Positions 24,326 to 38,399 of a stretch of DNA of 64,000 nt are shown here, piece after piece. Position numbers and translations under genes: made by a program. The stretch covers positions 124,001-188,000 of the forward strand of contig JAMKCH010035170.1 of the NCBI GenBank assembly GCA_023653785.1. Reading direction: 5' to 3'. Source of the DNA: Ophioderma brevispina (lineage: Eukaryota; Echinodermata; Ophiuroidea; Amphilepidida; Ophiodermatidae). Each line of letters starts with the position of its first letter. Position 1 is the first letter of the stretch. A model generated the notes under the pieces. It saw nothing but the letters and a program-made list of their open reading frames with translations, was not told the origin of the DNA and did no database searches.

Positions 24326-24620
24326 AAGAAATAAAGGGTTTGCAGTGTCATTTATGGGCAATAATGTGTCCGAGGTCAGAAAAACTCAATAATGGGCGAG
24401 GCGCAGCCGAGTTCATTATTTGAAAGTTTTCCTGGCCGAGGATACATTATGAGCCCATAAATGTCACTGCAAACACTTCATTTCTATTCTATTACCTAAA
24501 ACAGCTTCATTTAATAAGAAAATGCATTGGCGACCCATTAATTGCAGAATAATGGGCAGTAAACTGACCAATCAGAATGCTGCATTTTCAATAATGGGCA
24601 GCAGAGGTAATAGAATAGAT
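24326..24620 (+). repeat. Dispersed double-hairpin repeat, copy 1
   Basis: Two hairpins lie side by side. The first (about 24338-24475) pairs gtttgcagtgtcatttatgg with its complement ccataaatgtcactgcaaac. The second (24484-24620) starts with ttctattacc and ends ggtaatagaatag, and contains gcattggcgaccc and tgaccaatcagaatgctgc. A second copy in the opposite orientation is at 55796-56095 and keeps both halves with high similarity. Confidence 0.7.
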
Positions 24621-24783
24621 ATTATAGAGCCCGATAGCTACAGTCGAAATCTTGCAACGGATAATGGAGTTGTGTACAAATGATTGAACCATTTGTTGAA
24701 CTCTACAGTGATACATAAATCTGTTTATGTAAACTGCGAATGGTGAAAGCTGAAGGCACATACTTTTCAGTTCTTACTACACA

Positions 24784-24966
24784 CACTGTTAAAAACGTTC
24801 ATTAAAATAACAGGGTTTTGACTGGCAGCTGGGACTCACAACAGTTAAAATCACGTTTTTTTTACAGTCATTTGCACGTTTCGAGTCCCTTTTTACAGTT
24901 ATTTGCACGTTTTGAGTCCCGGCTTACAGTCAAAACGCCATTATTTTAAGATCATTTTTAACAGTG
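24784..24966. mobile_element. MITE with about 41-bp CACTG/CAGTG inverted repeats
   Basis: The left end cactgttaaaaacgttcatt, followed by aaaataacagggttttgactg, pairs with cagtcaaaacgccattattt and taacagtg on the right. The interior contains a direct repeat of about 30 bp (tttacagt-atttgcacgttt-gagtccc at 24860-24890 and 24891-24920). The dinucleotide CA is on both outer sides. Confidence 0.75.
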
Positions 24967-25403
24967 CAGTACATATGAACTGTATATGCCTTGCATGTGC
25001 TTGTATTTTCGGGACAAGTATGTATTAGTGACACTGTTCCAAAAATACAAACACTCTTATTTGTAATATTAATAGCTGAAAATTGTCTGCTACAATTTAC
25101 AAGCATTTTCCCCATAGAGTGGCGGTTTTATCGCTCTAACTTATATAATATATCCTTCTCAGGTCTACTGCAAGTATAGAATTGTTATGATTTTATTTGA
25201 ATTATATAAATAAGCCAACCTCGTGATGTTATCGGATAGAAACCTTCACGTGAAGTGACACTTCCGGTGTAAATCACGAGGGCAAGTGGAAATTTAAACC
25301 ATTTTATTATTTTAAGTTCTAATTTGTTTTCAAATACCGTCTGGTCTGAATTTCATGTCTCTCTTTGAATGTTTGTACCAAGAGAAGATACCCAGTAGCT
25401 GCC

Positions 25404-25580
25404 CACAATGCATTGCTTCCATGGAAGTTTTGTCAGGTTGGCCATGTGGAATCGTTAGAGATGAAACAGCTCTTTAAATGCAATTTTGTGACCATATTCA
25501 TTTTAGAGCCGATGTTTCATCACTTAACGATTCACATCAGTATACCTGTACAAAACCTCCATGGGAAGCAATGCATTGTG
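25404..25580. mobile_element. Hairpin MITE, about 177 bp
   Basis: Arms of about 70 bp begin cacaatgcattgcttcc and end ggaagcaatgcattgtg. Matching inner blocks include ccatggaagttttgt, gaatcgtta and gatgaaaca with their complements. No clear target duplication was seen. Confidence 0.75.
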
Positions 25581-28500
25581 TAAGCTATTGAAATCTTTCT
25601 TATTGGTACCTGCTGTTGTTAATAACTTGGAATATAAAAACCGCGGAATCTGCGCAGTTCATCGACTCGGCGGAAGTTCCCGTCTGATATTATTGGACGC
25701 ATTGCGAATCGACTGTAGAGGCTTACAACTGGAATATTTTCTGTTCCCCCATAAAAATATAAAATCTGAACAACGCCTTTAAATATACAAAATTGCATGC
25801 AAGCATTGTAACAACTTTCTTGTTAAATAAATACATAACCGTGATTACAAACAATAACCTGATTGAAACATTATAAACTTTAAAATGTTATAAACACATT
25901 AACTTCACTTTTAAAACATCACCCATAATGTTTTAAAGAGATATGATGGCATTTTCCAGAGAGAAGCGGTCTCATTTTTTCTAATCCAGTTTTTTTTTGT
26001 CATATATATTTGTAATGTTTAACATGTATAGATCACAACTGAAGTGAATAAGCCAACTACGCCGTATGTAATTTCTTGGCGTGCACTAAGAAATTCAAGC
26101 ATGGTTTCCTATTAGGGAACGGTTATCAGGCAAGTTCAACAGTTTTTGCGGTTTTCTTTTCGGTGCTTGTTTTTTTTCGCAATAAACCTCGACCGATTCT
26201 CGGTAGGCATAATTGGCAATTTGAGAGAAATTTGTATCCTCATCAAAAAAATCTCCTCCTCCTCTGTCACTTTAAAGACTTTGTGAAATAGTTTTCAGTG
26301 AGACAATGTTCTCCAAACCTTTCTGATACACAACTTTTAACTTTTTATTGTAACATTTTAAAGCAATAATTAAAAAAAAAAAAAAAAAAAATGGTAGTTT
26401 TTTATGGAAGGAGTTTTCAACAGTAAACAGCTTCAAAGGCAACCAAACAGTACACAGTTCAGCCGCATATCGCGATCATTCATCCATACTGATATGTGAC
26501 AGATATAAATGATCACCAAAAAAATATCTCTGATATGCGATAACTCTCAACTAAAGCTGTCGCATAGTTTGGCGCATCTTTGGATAGACAAATTAATAAC
26601 TACAACGGGGGCCTGATATGCAGGTCCTGAACAAACAATATCGTGATAAATTGGTCGCTGCTGAGCCCCGATCTGATACTACACGTGTAACGAATCTGGG
26701 CATCATGCAAGTATTTTCTAGATCGTAAGTGAGATATGTGTATACAATAATAACGCCTATATTCGGCTTTCTTCCTGTGTTTGACGATTATCATAGAGGA
26801 TGATTCGCGCTTACATAATTTGATAGACCAAGAGAAGCTTATACTACAGAGTGAAAAACTTCTGTTGAATTCTCCCCTAATTTTAACTATAGGAACATTT
26901 TAGGATTCGTAGTCGTGATTACTGAAACAGAGTTCCACCACGACGGGCTTTGCTCATTTCCTCAGACCACAAAATGTAAATTTATTGAATACACATGGAG
27001 TCCTACAAAAGAAAATTTAATACAACAAGCTTGTTTTTTAGGTGAATTTATAGAGCGCAATTACCACAATGACATCATATTATTGCGATTTACAGAGATA
27101 GCACAAAACAGAAAGGGGCTAACACACGTCTTCATTAAAATTCCAGGAAACCTGCGTAAATGCATTGCGCTTTCATCAGGCGCGACGTCCCAACCCAATA
27201 AAGACCCGCGCCAGGCCAGGATGTGACAATGATTACCGAAAGTGTGTATAGCCACACCCTTTGTCACGTTCGTTGCGTGTAGTTATTGCCACGTGATGTA
27301 AATTGGTGACAGGATTTTTCGTTAAAACTTTGGTCTACACGGGAGCGAAGATCATGTGCCTAAGAACTCATTGGCATGACAGAAATCTTGGCAATGACAT
27401 GGTAGAATCTTCCACCGAGAATCCATTAGTGGATTTATACAGTGTCAATGAGGTCAAACTATTGAAAATTTCGTTGTTTTTTGGTTACTTAGCATTAGCA
27501 TGACCCGTGGGTAAAACAATGAATGTCGGGTACACAGATAAAGTTGACTACATTACAGGACAAAGGTCATATGCCCTAGGTCAAATGAATCAAAACTACT
27601 GTAATTAAGAGTAACTGATTTTGCGTTTGTAAGGTTAATTGTTCCGTTGTCGCACGTGTTGGCCCTTTTAACATGAAACTTTAGGTAGGCAAAAGATTAT
27701 GTGGAACTATAATTCACGGCAACGGCCCATGTTAAATTAAGTAAATGAGGTCAAACAACTGCAATTTAATAGTAAATTCACAAACAAAATTCCTGCTGTC
27801 GGACTGCTGATTTCATGATACTTGGTGCCCGGACGCTTATAATCAACACAATCTTACTTGTCGGTCGGTCTGTAACTATCATATTAAGGCTGACTTCAGC
27901 TCAGAGATTTTAAAAATATATTATTTTGTGTAATAATGAAAAATAGTCACCTGGAATAAAATGTGCTCAATTTGAACTTTCGTTTTGAGACTAAACATTT
28001 TTAGTTTTAGTATCACGGCACCATAGAATCTGTGTACAATAAAAATTCCGGATCCGGAATTTTATAGCAAAGTTGTGATTTTTTCTATACGATGGGCTTC
28101 GATTTGAGCTTAGCTATTTCGCACAGTGATTAGTATGTGGACAAGCATTAGTTATGCAAAGAACACGTTTGTTTCAAAATTGAGGGCGCCCTCCTCGGAA
28201 AGTCTCTAGTAACTCGTTTTGCATTTGCTGTTTTCCAATTGAAAAATAACGTGTAAGAAACCAACCACAGCACTACTCACTGACTTGAGTATCAGTTAAG
28301 AACGAGCGTTATAGTGATCCATGGAGTTGTTGTTTTTGAGTAGTTTTCTTTATTTGCTGTTAACTTTTTATCAATTATTTATCTTTTTCTTTTTGTTCAT
28401 TTGTTTTATTTTTGTTTTGTTAAAGGGTCAGAAACTTTATCTTCAGCCGTATGTGTGCATTGCTATATATAGCCTCAGTCGGCCAAGTCCTATTTGCAAA

Positions 28501-28780
28501 TATTATCTTTTTACATGTAAATTGAGTGTTTGTTTTTAAACACCAATCTACACACTATTTTGTTCATCTTGCTAAACATGAATTTCATTCGCTAAGCCTT
28601 CATCCTCTTCCACAGAGCAAGTTGATCTGATGCTATACCCCTCTCGTTTCCGCTCTAAAATGAAGCATCAAGAGTCAACGACAATTATATATCCACTGAC
28701 AGTGGTAACATTGGGGTTGCGAAGAATCGCACGTGTTGAACAATTAACATGTTTAGAGAGCTAAATCCTATTTGTGACCA
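25581..28780. other. 3.2 kb without recognised features
   Basis: There is an A-run at 26371-26391. A 103-codon frame at 26915-27226 (plus) and a T-rich hydrophobic frame at 28321-28539 (plus) show no family motifs. The second is explained by a T-rich tract. Confidence 0.4.
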
Positions 28781-29003
28781 CACTGCAAAAACAGTGTTTA
28801 GAAACGTGGTTGCAAATTAGTGTTTCGAGATTTGACATGTTTTTACTTCTAAACACTTGCATCAATTGTATAACCCTAATGTCAAATCCTAACATGGTTA
28901 GATATAGTGTTTTTAGATATTAAACAAACATTTCAAAATGTTAGAAACATGGTGCAAAATCGTAGATGTAAATAGTGTTTAGAAAGTGTTTGTTTGTGCA
29001 GTG
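28781..29003. mobile_element. MITE with CACTG/CAGTG ends and gtgtttag core
   Basis: The left end cactgcaaaaacagtgttta pairs with the right end gtgtttgtttgtgcagtg. The interior repeats gtgtttag, taacatgg and their complements. The dinucleotide CA is on both outer sides, as at 24784-24966. Confidence 0.65.
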
Positions 29004-29485
29004 CATATTTCAAACACCCAGCCACTGACTATTCATCCAAAATTTGGGTCCAAATAGCCGGTTACAATAGTAATTGTATTACACAAGGAACTCGCTCATC
29101 AAACTCCAGGCATTTTGTATATTTAGTCATATCGGTTATGACCTAACCTATCGAAACATGCAGACGACCTGTGGCCACTGATAAAATTTTTTTATCGCAA
29201 ACATATTTTACACAACTATTAAAATTTTGATAACCTGCTTTTGACATTGGTATTATTATGCAGTTTAAATTCCAAGTTAGTTCACTTCCCATTGCTCTAC
29301 AACGTGTATACACATAGAGCTATCTGTGACTTCGGATATAGTGAATTGCTCGCTCGTCCAACAATAAATTTGCTGGAGTCTGCTTCAAAATATTTTAGCG
29401 TCTATACAATGTTCACAATTTGCAAATACAAAAATCATTGTTTAGATTAGACCCACAGAAAATACCTTGTCCTTCGGAGAGGACG

Positions 29486-29828
29486 TTAAAGGTGCATTTC
29501 GTGATTCCAACACCTGTTTTATTCATTGTTCACTAGATATCCTTGAGAAAAGCTTATTCCCAAAATTTGAGTTGATCCCGATCTTGCGGTTTTGTGTTAT
29601 GAGCAAATGCGGGTTTCCCACGGTCTCATAGACCACCGTGCTGTAATTTCTGTCCGTTTACGGACAGAAAATACAAAATGTCGAATTTCTTACAGTTATG
29701 ACCGAATTTACACGTAAGATTTGGTACACATGGATTACTAAGGCTAACAGTTCAGATGATATAAAAATCTCAACTTTTTTTAGGTAAGTCGGGGGGACGA
29801 GGTTGTGGATCACAAAATGCCCCTTTAA
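29486..29828 (+). mobile_element. TTAA-flanked MITE, family 1
   Basis: Inverted ends aggtgcatttcgtgattcc and ggatcacaaaatgcccct are bounded on both sides by TTAA (29486-29489 and 29825-29828). TTAA duplication is the hallmark of piggyBac-type insertion, although the ends here begin AGG and not the usual CC-type ends. Inside is a short hairpin ctgtccgtttacggacag. Two relatives lie at 44438-44745 and 44929-45265. Confidence 0.8.
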
Positions 29829-32680
29829 GCCTTAAATCCCATTTACAGAGGATATTCGTGTTCGTGACCACCGCAGTAGATCTTTCCACATCTTCCCATC
29901 GTGCACTATTCAGGGGAGTGACTTCCGAGATTTCGACGACGCTCTCGATCATTTGCGTATACAGAATGTCTGTTTTACTTTAGCATTTCGACCATGCGTG
30001 GGACGAGAATAACGACCCAGAAATATCCCCGAAAGTGCGGCGGTGAGGTGAAGAAAGGTTCAATAAATCACAATCTTCCTGTTCGTTTCGAGATAACCCA
30101 CCTGTACAGATACAGTAAATCCATGTCTTATATACGCACACGTCGTTGTTATCAAACTGCATTACATAAAAAGTCAGGTTAAGGTTGTTAAGAAATGGTT
30201 TTTCGAAAGTTTCGTAAGCGTCTGAAATTAAAGCGATAGCCAAAGCAATAAATCTTTCAAGGTATGAAGACCTTTTAATATAGATGAACAAAAAGCAGTG
30301 GCCAAAGATAAAGTTAAGTAAAGAGCTAAATTAAACACCAATGTATGTCAATTCTCTCTGCCGCCGCCGACTTGTCTATTCCAATCTGAAATGAAAACGA
30401 ACCATACACCCGTCGATTTTGCAGAAGAACAAACAAACGTAACCTGCCAATGCAAAGTTAATATCTAACCAAAAAAAGACCACCGGTTTACTAGTCTCGT
30501 TACGACGCTTCAAATTTGGTGAGAAATAGTCGGGTTAAATGATTAACCTGTTTATCTCTCGTTTTTTGACAGCTGCATTTTCTTTTGACGTGGTTCACAG
30601 GGTTTGAACATAAGTTATTAACACTTATCAATTTACTCAGCTTTTTCAAAAATTATAGAATAATTTTGCAACTTATACAGATAACCCACAGAACGATTCC
30701 TAAAACTCCCAAAATAGGACAATAGGCAAGAGGCATCTTTCGATGCCTTCGGGAATTTTGGGGGTTTCTGCAAACAGTAGCATTGAAAGCCCTTATTGAA
30801 AGATAAAGAGAACTGTTACAATGTGGAAAGTTTATTTATTGTAATAACAAATAATAATAAGAAAGTAAGTTTGGATGTTTTTCCGATATTGCCACCAAAA
30901 CCCTTCTGAAGGGACCAAAAAAGTCCGATTTTGTTGTGTTCGGTATCTTTTGACTAGCATTTTGCGATATCACGTAATAACGGAAATCTAAGAACTTGTT
31001 CGAGAGGCATATTTGTTCTTAATTAAGGTTTCTCGTTCTCTTTGCTTTTAACAATATTTTTGATGGTTTTCTTTTTTTTATTATTTGTTAACGGAACCAT
31101 CTTGGGTTTTTTAGCAGGGACCTTTATAATTGGAATGGTCCTACACTAAAATTCTAAAAGCCCTTATTCGATGTTTCTTTTTTCTTTCCTTCCTGGCGCT
31201 GATGGTGTAAAATCAGTGTAAACGAGGGCGGCAAGCGCCACTAGCCAATCTGCCTCGCTTGGTCGTTCGACGTAAAAGAAGCATCGAGTTTGACCACCTA
31301 GCCAATCACCGCGAAAAGTGCTCACACACGGCAGGAAGGACCAATTACTGATAAGGTTCACAAATACATTTTGCTATAATTGGGCGATAACTGTATACTA
31401 CAGTAACTGTATACATACAGTACTAATTTAATACAAGAAATCATATAGAAATATGATATAAACAAAATTATTACTAATTATTATTCTATCAACATAAATA
31501 TATCATTCTTTTGATTTCTCGTCCTGTGTTTTGTTTAGGGCTCGTTCCATGATATTGTAACACGAATTATTTTCATCTGCGCTTATAACCTGCTGCACTG
31601 TGGCCATTAAATATTACAAGTAAATAGTAAAGGCATAGATTTTTTAAGAATGTTTCCCCTAATAAATCAGAATAAAATAGATTGTTCAAAATCACAATTA
31701 ATATAAATTTAAATAAACGGATAACCACCAAACCTTCACATTTGGTGTCACCGGCACAGTGCAATGTTGCCTAACCGGGTTCTTTTTACCACAGTATTGA
31801 ATAATTCCTGAAAGATAGCGGTGTTTAATTAATGCCGTGCCTAATCGTCCAGACTATGTGATAATTATCAATGTGGAGTGCGAATTTAATACGGCTCGGG
31901 AAGTACGTGACACCTCAGCGGGACACGCGGGCATGAAACTTGGTCGTTAAATATAAAAAATGAAAAAAGCAACCCAAATCAAAGGGTTGTACATTTATTA
32001 AACAATACAAAATTAAAAAAAAAAAAAAATTTTATCTTTTCTTTCTTTCCTCTTTTTCGGCAATTTGAATTTTTGGACGTAGTGTCAAAGAAAATTTTTG
32101 AGTAAGAGAATGATTAATCCAGTTATTGAATGAATCATTAATTTAAGAATATAGCCAATGATTTTAATACCGCCAACGCTTAATTTAAATAAATAGTATG
32201 AAGTTAAAATTATCCAAATTAGAAATCCGGTAATAGAATGTGGATCAATCATACAAAATGCTATTAACCTGTAGATTTTGGGATTTTAAAGAAGGGAGGA
32301 GCTGTGAGGGAGGGCTCCACTGTCACGCTATAAATTCAATAACTATCAACATGCTATTATTTATAGACAGAATATATTGTTGACATAACTAATATGCCAC
32401 AAACCTATTAAACAGATTAAAGTGACCCCCTGTTATTACCTTGCTGTGGATGATATTAAACAGGCGAAGTAACCAACCGCCTTCTATTTGGAAGGGTAGA
32501 ATCATTTACTGCTTAATCTATGTTACAACAAAACTATCTATCGACTGTTGTCATACCAAACTGAGACGCGCGTAACTCCTAGCTACTGGGTGACCTCAAC
32601 TGCTAATCAGAAGTTACTACGCAGCTAACCGGCAAATACATCATTCTCAACTCAAACTGTTACTTAAATTAAAGGGCTAG
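29829..32680. other. No gene recognised
   Basis: Short frames on both strands near 29980-30291 overlap each other and lack motifs. There is an A-run at 32015-32030. A local palindromic cluster, gtatactacagtaactgtatac, is near 31392. Nothing else was seen. Confidence 0.4.
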
Positions 32681-32684
32681 CTAC

Positions 32685-34085
32685 TGGTAGACAGCATTTT
32701 CTGCCATCTACGTATACGGCATTATTCTGCCATCCTACCGTATAGGACAGCATTATTCTGCATCTATCCGTATACGGCATATTCTTTTCGTCTGCATCTA
32801 ACGTAAGACCAAAGCATTATTCCTGCAATCTACCGTAACAGCTTATATCTTCATTTAACCATATACAGCATTATTCTGTCGATTTAACCGTAGACAGCTT
32901 ATTCCCTGCCATCGTACCTAGACACGCATGTTTTCTGCCATCGTACCGTAGACAAAATACCATTATTCTGGGCCATCTTACCGTAGATACATTATTCGAC
33001 CCGATTTGACCCATAGACAGGCGTTATTCTGTCTTTCTGCCATCACCGTAGACAACATAGTTCTGCATCTTCTACCGTAGACAGCCATTATCTGCCATCT
33101 ACCGTCGATAGCATTATTCTACCATCTACCGAGACAGCATTATTTATTCTGCCGGCTAGCCGTAGACAGCATTATTCCTGTCCATTTACGCATAGCCATC
33201 ATTATATTTGCGCATCGACCGTAGACAGCATTAATTTCTGGCATCTACCGTAAAGACAGAATTAATTCTGCCATCTACCGGGTAGAGCAGCCATTATTTC
33301 TGTGGGCGTCTACCGAGACAAGCATTCAGTCTATTCTGCCGTCTCCCGTGGAGACAGCATTATTCTGCCGTTACCGTAGGACAGTATTATTCTGCCATCT
33401 ACACCATAGACGGCATTATTCTACCATCTACTACCGTAGGCAGCATGATTCCTGCCACTACTGACACCGCTTATTTCTGGCATCTACCTTAGACAGCATA
33501 TTCTGTTTTCTCCCCCAGAAGCATGATCTGTCAGCACCGTAGACAGTCAGTATTCTGCCATCTACCGTAGACAGCATTATTCTGCATCTACCGGAAAAAA
33601 AAAAAAAAATAGACAACATTATTCTGCGCATCTACAGTAGACAGCTTATTCTGCCATCTACCGTAGACTCTTATTTCTGCCATCATCCCCAAGACAGGCA
33701 TTTGCCTGCCATCGACCGGAGACAGCACTTATTCTGCCATCTACCGTAGAACAGCATTATGCTGCCATCTACCGTAGACAGCATTATTCTGTTCTGCATC
33801 TACGTAGACATCCTTATTCCTGCCATCTACCGTAGACAGCATTTTCCTCCATCTTCTACCGTAGACAGCATTATTCTGCTTCGACCGTAAGACAGCAGTT
33901 ATTCTGCCATCTAACTACCGTAGACAATCATTATTCTGCGCCCCTCTAACCGTAGACAGCATAAATCTGCCATCAGTATTAGACAACATATTTCCTGCTA
34001 CCTAGAATAAATAGCACCTGATATCTTCCACAGACAGCACTAATCAGCTATCTTCCCTAGACAGCTTTATCTGCTAATTCTACTG
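32685..34085. repeat. 27-bp minisatellite, about 50 degenerate copies
   Basis: The consensus unit is about attctgccatctaccgtag followed by acagcatt (27 bp). Its centre, tgccatctaccgtagacagca read with one change per arm, is a near-palindrome. Units differ by many single-base indels as well as substitutions, and one unit has a run of about 15 A (33594-33609). The core atctacYgtaga is shared with the array at 38.4-40.2 kb. Confidence 0.9.
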
Positions 34086-34515
34086 TTTGGCGACATCAAA
34101 TTCTATAATCTTCAACCTGTAGAAAATAACCCACAAATTCCGCACTCATTCACCAATAGACCTCTTCAAATTAATGTGATTAGATTCATTAAAATCCTGT
34201 AAATTCCGTCTCAGGAGAAGGAATGTTTTTTTTCTCCTCTCAGTGCTACTCCTAGTTTTTCTTTAAGTAGGCGGGCAAAGATTCTACCAAAACGTCCATC
34301 TAAGTGTACACCCCTTCCCATATTAAAATGCCGTCAACTGTACCCAGCCGCAAATGTCATCTATATCGTCCTTGGAAACCTTTGAATAGTTGGTGTTAGA
34401 ATGTTAATATGTTAATTAATGCTCGATGTTGGCGATGTTTATACCGTGTAAGGCATCCTATATGTGTATTGGGGCACTGGAGGAAGGGTGAAAACGAGTA
34501 CAATGGCGGCACAGA
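34086..34515. other. No gene recognised
   Basis: No repeat or motif seen between the minisatellite and the next MITE. Confidence 0.4.
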
Positions 34516-34853
34516 TTAAAGGTGCATGTTTCCGATCAGTTTGGGAGCCCCTGATTTTACCCGGAAGTAGTACGAGTTTTGATATCAGATGGCAGCCCCG
34601 GTATTTTTCTCATTGTCGTCCTGAAATATGACCCTCAAATCATTTCATTCCCAAATATGAACGAAAAACCACCGTTTAGTGGTTAACCATCCAATATTAG
34701 CACAGTATTGGAAATCTGTTTTTGCAATATGCCTTATACTCTACCTCAAAACTCCACAAGTTTGTTTCCCACGTTAACTGTGGGGCTATGTGCAAGTGCC
34801 AAACTTCATAGCCAGTAAGACAAATAGACCTGGATCGGAACAGCCACCTTTAA
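34516..34853. mobile_element. TTAA-flanked MITE, family 2
   Basis: The left end aggtgcatgtttccgatc and right end gatcggaacagccacct are inverted repeats. TTAA is present on both sides (34516-34519 and 34850-34853). The interior differs from family 1, so only the tip AGGTG and target preference are shared. Confidence 0.8.
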
Positions 34854-37800
34854 GTCGTCCGACATTGAACATTAAATTCGCTGATGATTTTCCCAGATTA
34901 TTGTCAAAACTGACTGAATTGGCTTGATGTGAAAGGGCGGCTGGAGAACTAAAAGCTTTGATCATTCAACGAAATAGACGCCCTCCATCAGGCAGGCCAG
35001 GTATATATATAATTTGAGGCCAAACAATTGCGTCACTGGTTTTGTTATTGTATTTACAAATCAGTATCTGGTGTATCCCACCTGACGTCGAAGAGATATC
35101 GTTATACATACATCAATAAAATACCACGGTATAAATTGTCGCTGCGAGTAATAACAATTGATAATAAGTTGACCTATAGCCGTAAAAATAATCTGAACTT
35201 CACAATGCCACTATTTTCTTCTTTGTTAACGGGTTTTTGTGCTAAGAAATTGTTTTGATTAATTGATAGATAAATGTTGCTCATCCCAACTAGGTGAACC
35301 GGAAATCGAGATGAACTAGGGGAAGTCGTGCGGCATGCACACGACCGGAAATCAGCGTTTGACACGCACTGGCGCGCAGTGAAAAACAAACGAGAAGAAG
35401 TTACCATCAAATCTTCCCTCCATACATGTCAGTTTTATTTTAGGCAACACAATGAATTGTAGGCGGGAAAGCAAATTTCCTAAGGGAAAGAAATGACCCT
35501 ATTTTATTTTTTGTTTTTTTTTTTTTAATTCCCCCAGACGTTCGGCAGGAAGAAAATATTGTTAAATAGAGTACAGCCACCTTGTAACGATTAACACGAT
35601 CGTATTTTCCATTCTGCAGGTTTTTCCTGTACCGTTTTGGTGGCATATTTGGCGGGCAATCTGTTATTTTTATTTTTATATATGGATAACTCTTTTATTA
35701 TGCCATAATACTCAAATCGCTAGCAAATGCCCAATGCGAAATTCTGATCAATGCGATGCGAAATCCATGAAACATCCGGATTTGAAAAAGGGGATATGAG
35801 GTCCATCAGCTTACGCGGTGTAACTCAATGGAAAGCATTCACTAGGAGTTTAAATATGCTCATCCACCCAAGGAAACAGTTCAGTGGGTTTGTACTCTTG
35901 TCTACATTGAACATTGACTGACTCTGTGGTGATCTGGGTAGCATTATCATACCCCAACCAGGGGGTATATTTTTTCTAAATACATTGTGAATGAAAGCAA
36001 CTGAACTTTGCCAAGGGAATTGAGTTTTTATTAGCTTTCATACTCATCGTGGATTGCATTTTGTTAAACGTTAATTTGTATAACGTAATTTGTTAATTGT
36101 ACTAATTTCTAGAGGAAAAAGACAATATATATATATATAGATTTGCCCAGTTCAATTTTATTTGCTATTTACTTAAATGGGTTTATACTATTTTCTGCTT
36201 CATGGGTAAAAATTTGCGATTTCAAATGAATGAATTTGTGCTGGGTAGATGGATGCAAGCCACGATCTCGTCCTGCATGAAAGCAACAATCCAACTTATT
36301 TTGTCCGAAACAAACAGGTGGAAATATATTCAAATGAGGGAACTAGAAAGCTACTTAAAATAGTGCGCAAGTTCCTGTAATGGATATTGGCCATTCATTT
36401 AAACGGTCAAGGAAAGGAAAAGGATGCCTTTTTTGGTAACTTCTCTTCGCACGGTATTCGCTACACGAAAACGGTATAGATATGCCCGTGTGAAGATGTC
36501 ATGCACGGGGCATTTTTCAAAGGCAAGATTACTATTATTATAGTAGATTCAACCCACGTGTCACTGGAGAAAAGTTTTGAATAGCGTCGATTAGTTGGGA
36601 GAGGAGCACATCTGGTGGCCCCTATCACCTTTTAGATTCAGGAACGAACTAAGATAATCTGGCCTTTCATGTTTACCATGCACAGTTTGCAAAGACCTTA
36701 AGTCCTTTGTATCCAAATCACGGGGCTCAAAAGTCAGTAAAATTCAACTCACCGTTACTTGAATACCATTGAAGCAATTACGAATAGTCGGAAATGTTTT
36801 TGAGAGTTCATGCAGCTATAAATGCGCTTACTTACGTTGACTTGAATGCTTTCATTAATCACAGAAGTGATGTTCCTCTGCTATCAGACTACTTTTCAAT
36901 AGATTTAGCGTGGATTTTAATATTTAATCCACTGCACTGGCCCCTCATTCAATGCCAATCCTCGGAAAAGTACATAGAGGTGACACATGGGTTGAATCTA
37001 TACTATAAAGATTGAAAATTCCAACGAGCCACGACAAGAAATGCATGCTTATTTTTTCAGTATTTCATCAATCAAATTACAAAGGTAGTATGAATACTCA
37101 AAACTCATTCATGATTTCCTCATGTTTAAATATTGAACAGATTTGAAATATGTTTATAAAATCCATAATCTAAGCTCAACCAAGTGTCCTCGGATTAATA
37201 TAACATGACCCGCGATTAACGAAAGGGGAACCCATTCCTCGAATCTAGGTATGTTTGCAGCGACTCCGTACCATGGTAGACTATGAAAAAATACCCTTGC
37301 TTCCCCAAACAAATCTTTCACAAATTTTTCCCCATTTCCCCTTTAGTCCCGCCATCTGAATTTGACCCGAACCGTGCCCCTTACCATCTGAAAAGACACA
37401 CTCTAGCCTGCTGTGTACTTTGACTCAGTTTTTGATACTCACACATGCTCGTCTAAGTTGATCATGAAAACACCAACACCCCAGTGTCACTACTGTTTGT
37501 GGGGAAAAGAACAGACCTTTTGTAAGACCTTTCAATGTCAAGTAAGCTTGCAAGTGTTACGCATTCATGTCACGCATGCGAGTCTCTACAGGACGTAAAA
37601 CACACTCGTTGTTTTATTCGTCTTCTCCTCTCCCTGTAAGTGCTGCGGCCTTGGGGAATTTCATAATCGTTCAAGGCGGCCAGTAGCGGTACATTGACAT
37701 TTTTTTATTCATGTCAATGACTTTTAATGCTATAGGAATGATCAGGAACGTTCCATATAGATTTTTGAAAATCGGACATTGGCAAAATTTTGTTAACTCT

Positions 37801-38395
37801 ATGATATAGCCAATGTAGGTTGTGTGAGATATTTCTTGTCTTCTTCGAGTTCTCGCTTTATGTGGCCGCTTATTTATTTGAATAGCCCTACTCGAAAGCA
37901 TGTGAAGGAATTTGTTATCTCGAGTAGATCCAGCATATCAAAGCTTTCTCAAATTGTAGTGTATGAAAAGGCTTAGGACGACGGGAAAGCGCTATAACTG
38001 TGTACAAAGCACCCCACACAATTGTATTAAGATAGCTTTGAAGAAATGTTGGAAATATAAACAGCAGAAGGGTCTTTCAATAAATACAACTGGAACATGT
38101 TACTGTAAAATGATCAACTGCTCTCTAGTGTCTGCTAAAATATGACAAATGGTTTCAGGAAAGATGTTATTGCCTGCAGAAAAAATGATTTGTATTTAGG
38201 ACACCGTAAAAGTTCTACTGTAGCCATCAACTTTTCTCTAATGTTAGTCTCATCAGTATTCGAAGCTATAGCTAGTGCAACTAGCATGTTAAAACGTTAT
38301 CTACTTACAAGAACCACCAAAATGATATAAATGCCGATAGCACTAAAATACAAAGAGGTTTTTATGCAATTCGCAGCGGAAAGCTTCTAGGCTGA
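34854..38395. other. 3.5 kb without recognised features
   Basis: A short TA microsatellite is at 36127-36138. The frames at 36794-37015 and 37671-37901 have no known motif. Confidence 0.4.
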
Positions 38396-38399
38396 TTCC

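Noticed and set aside
28321..28539. Small hydrophobic membrane protein
   Set aside because: The hydrophobic residues come from a T-rich tract; there is no supporting context.
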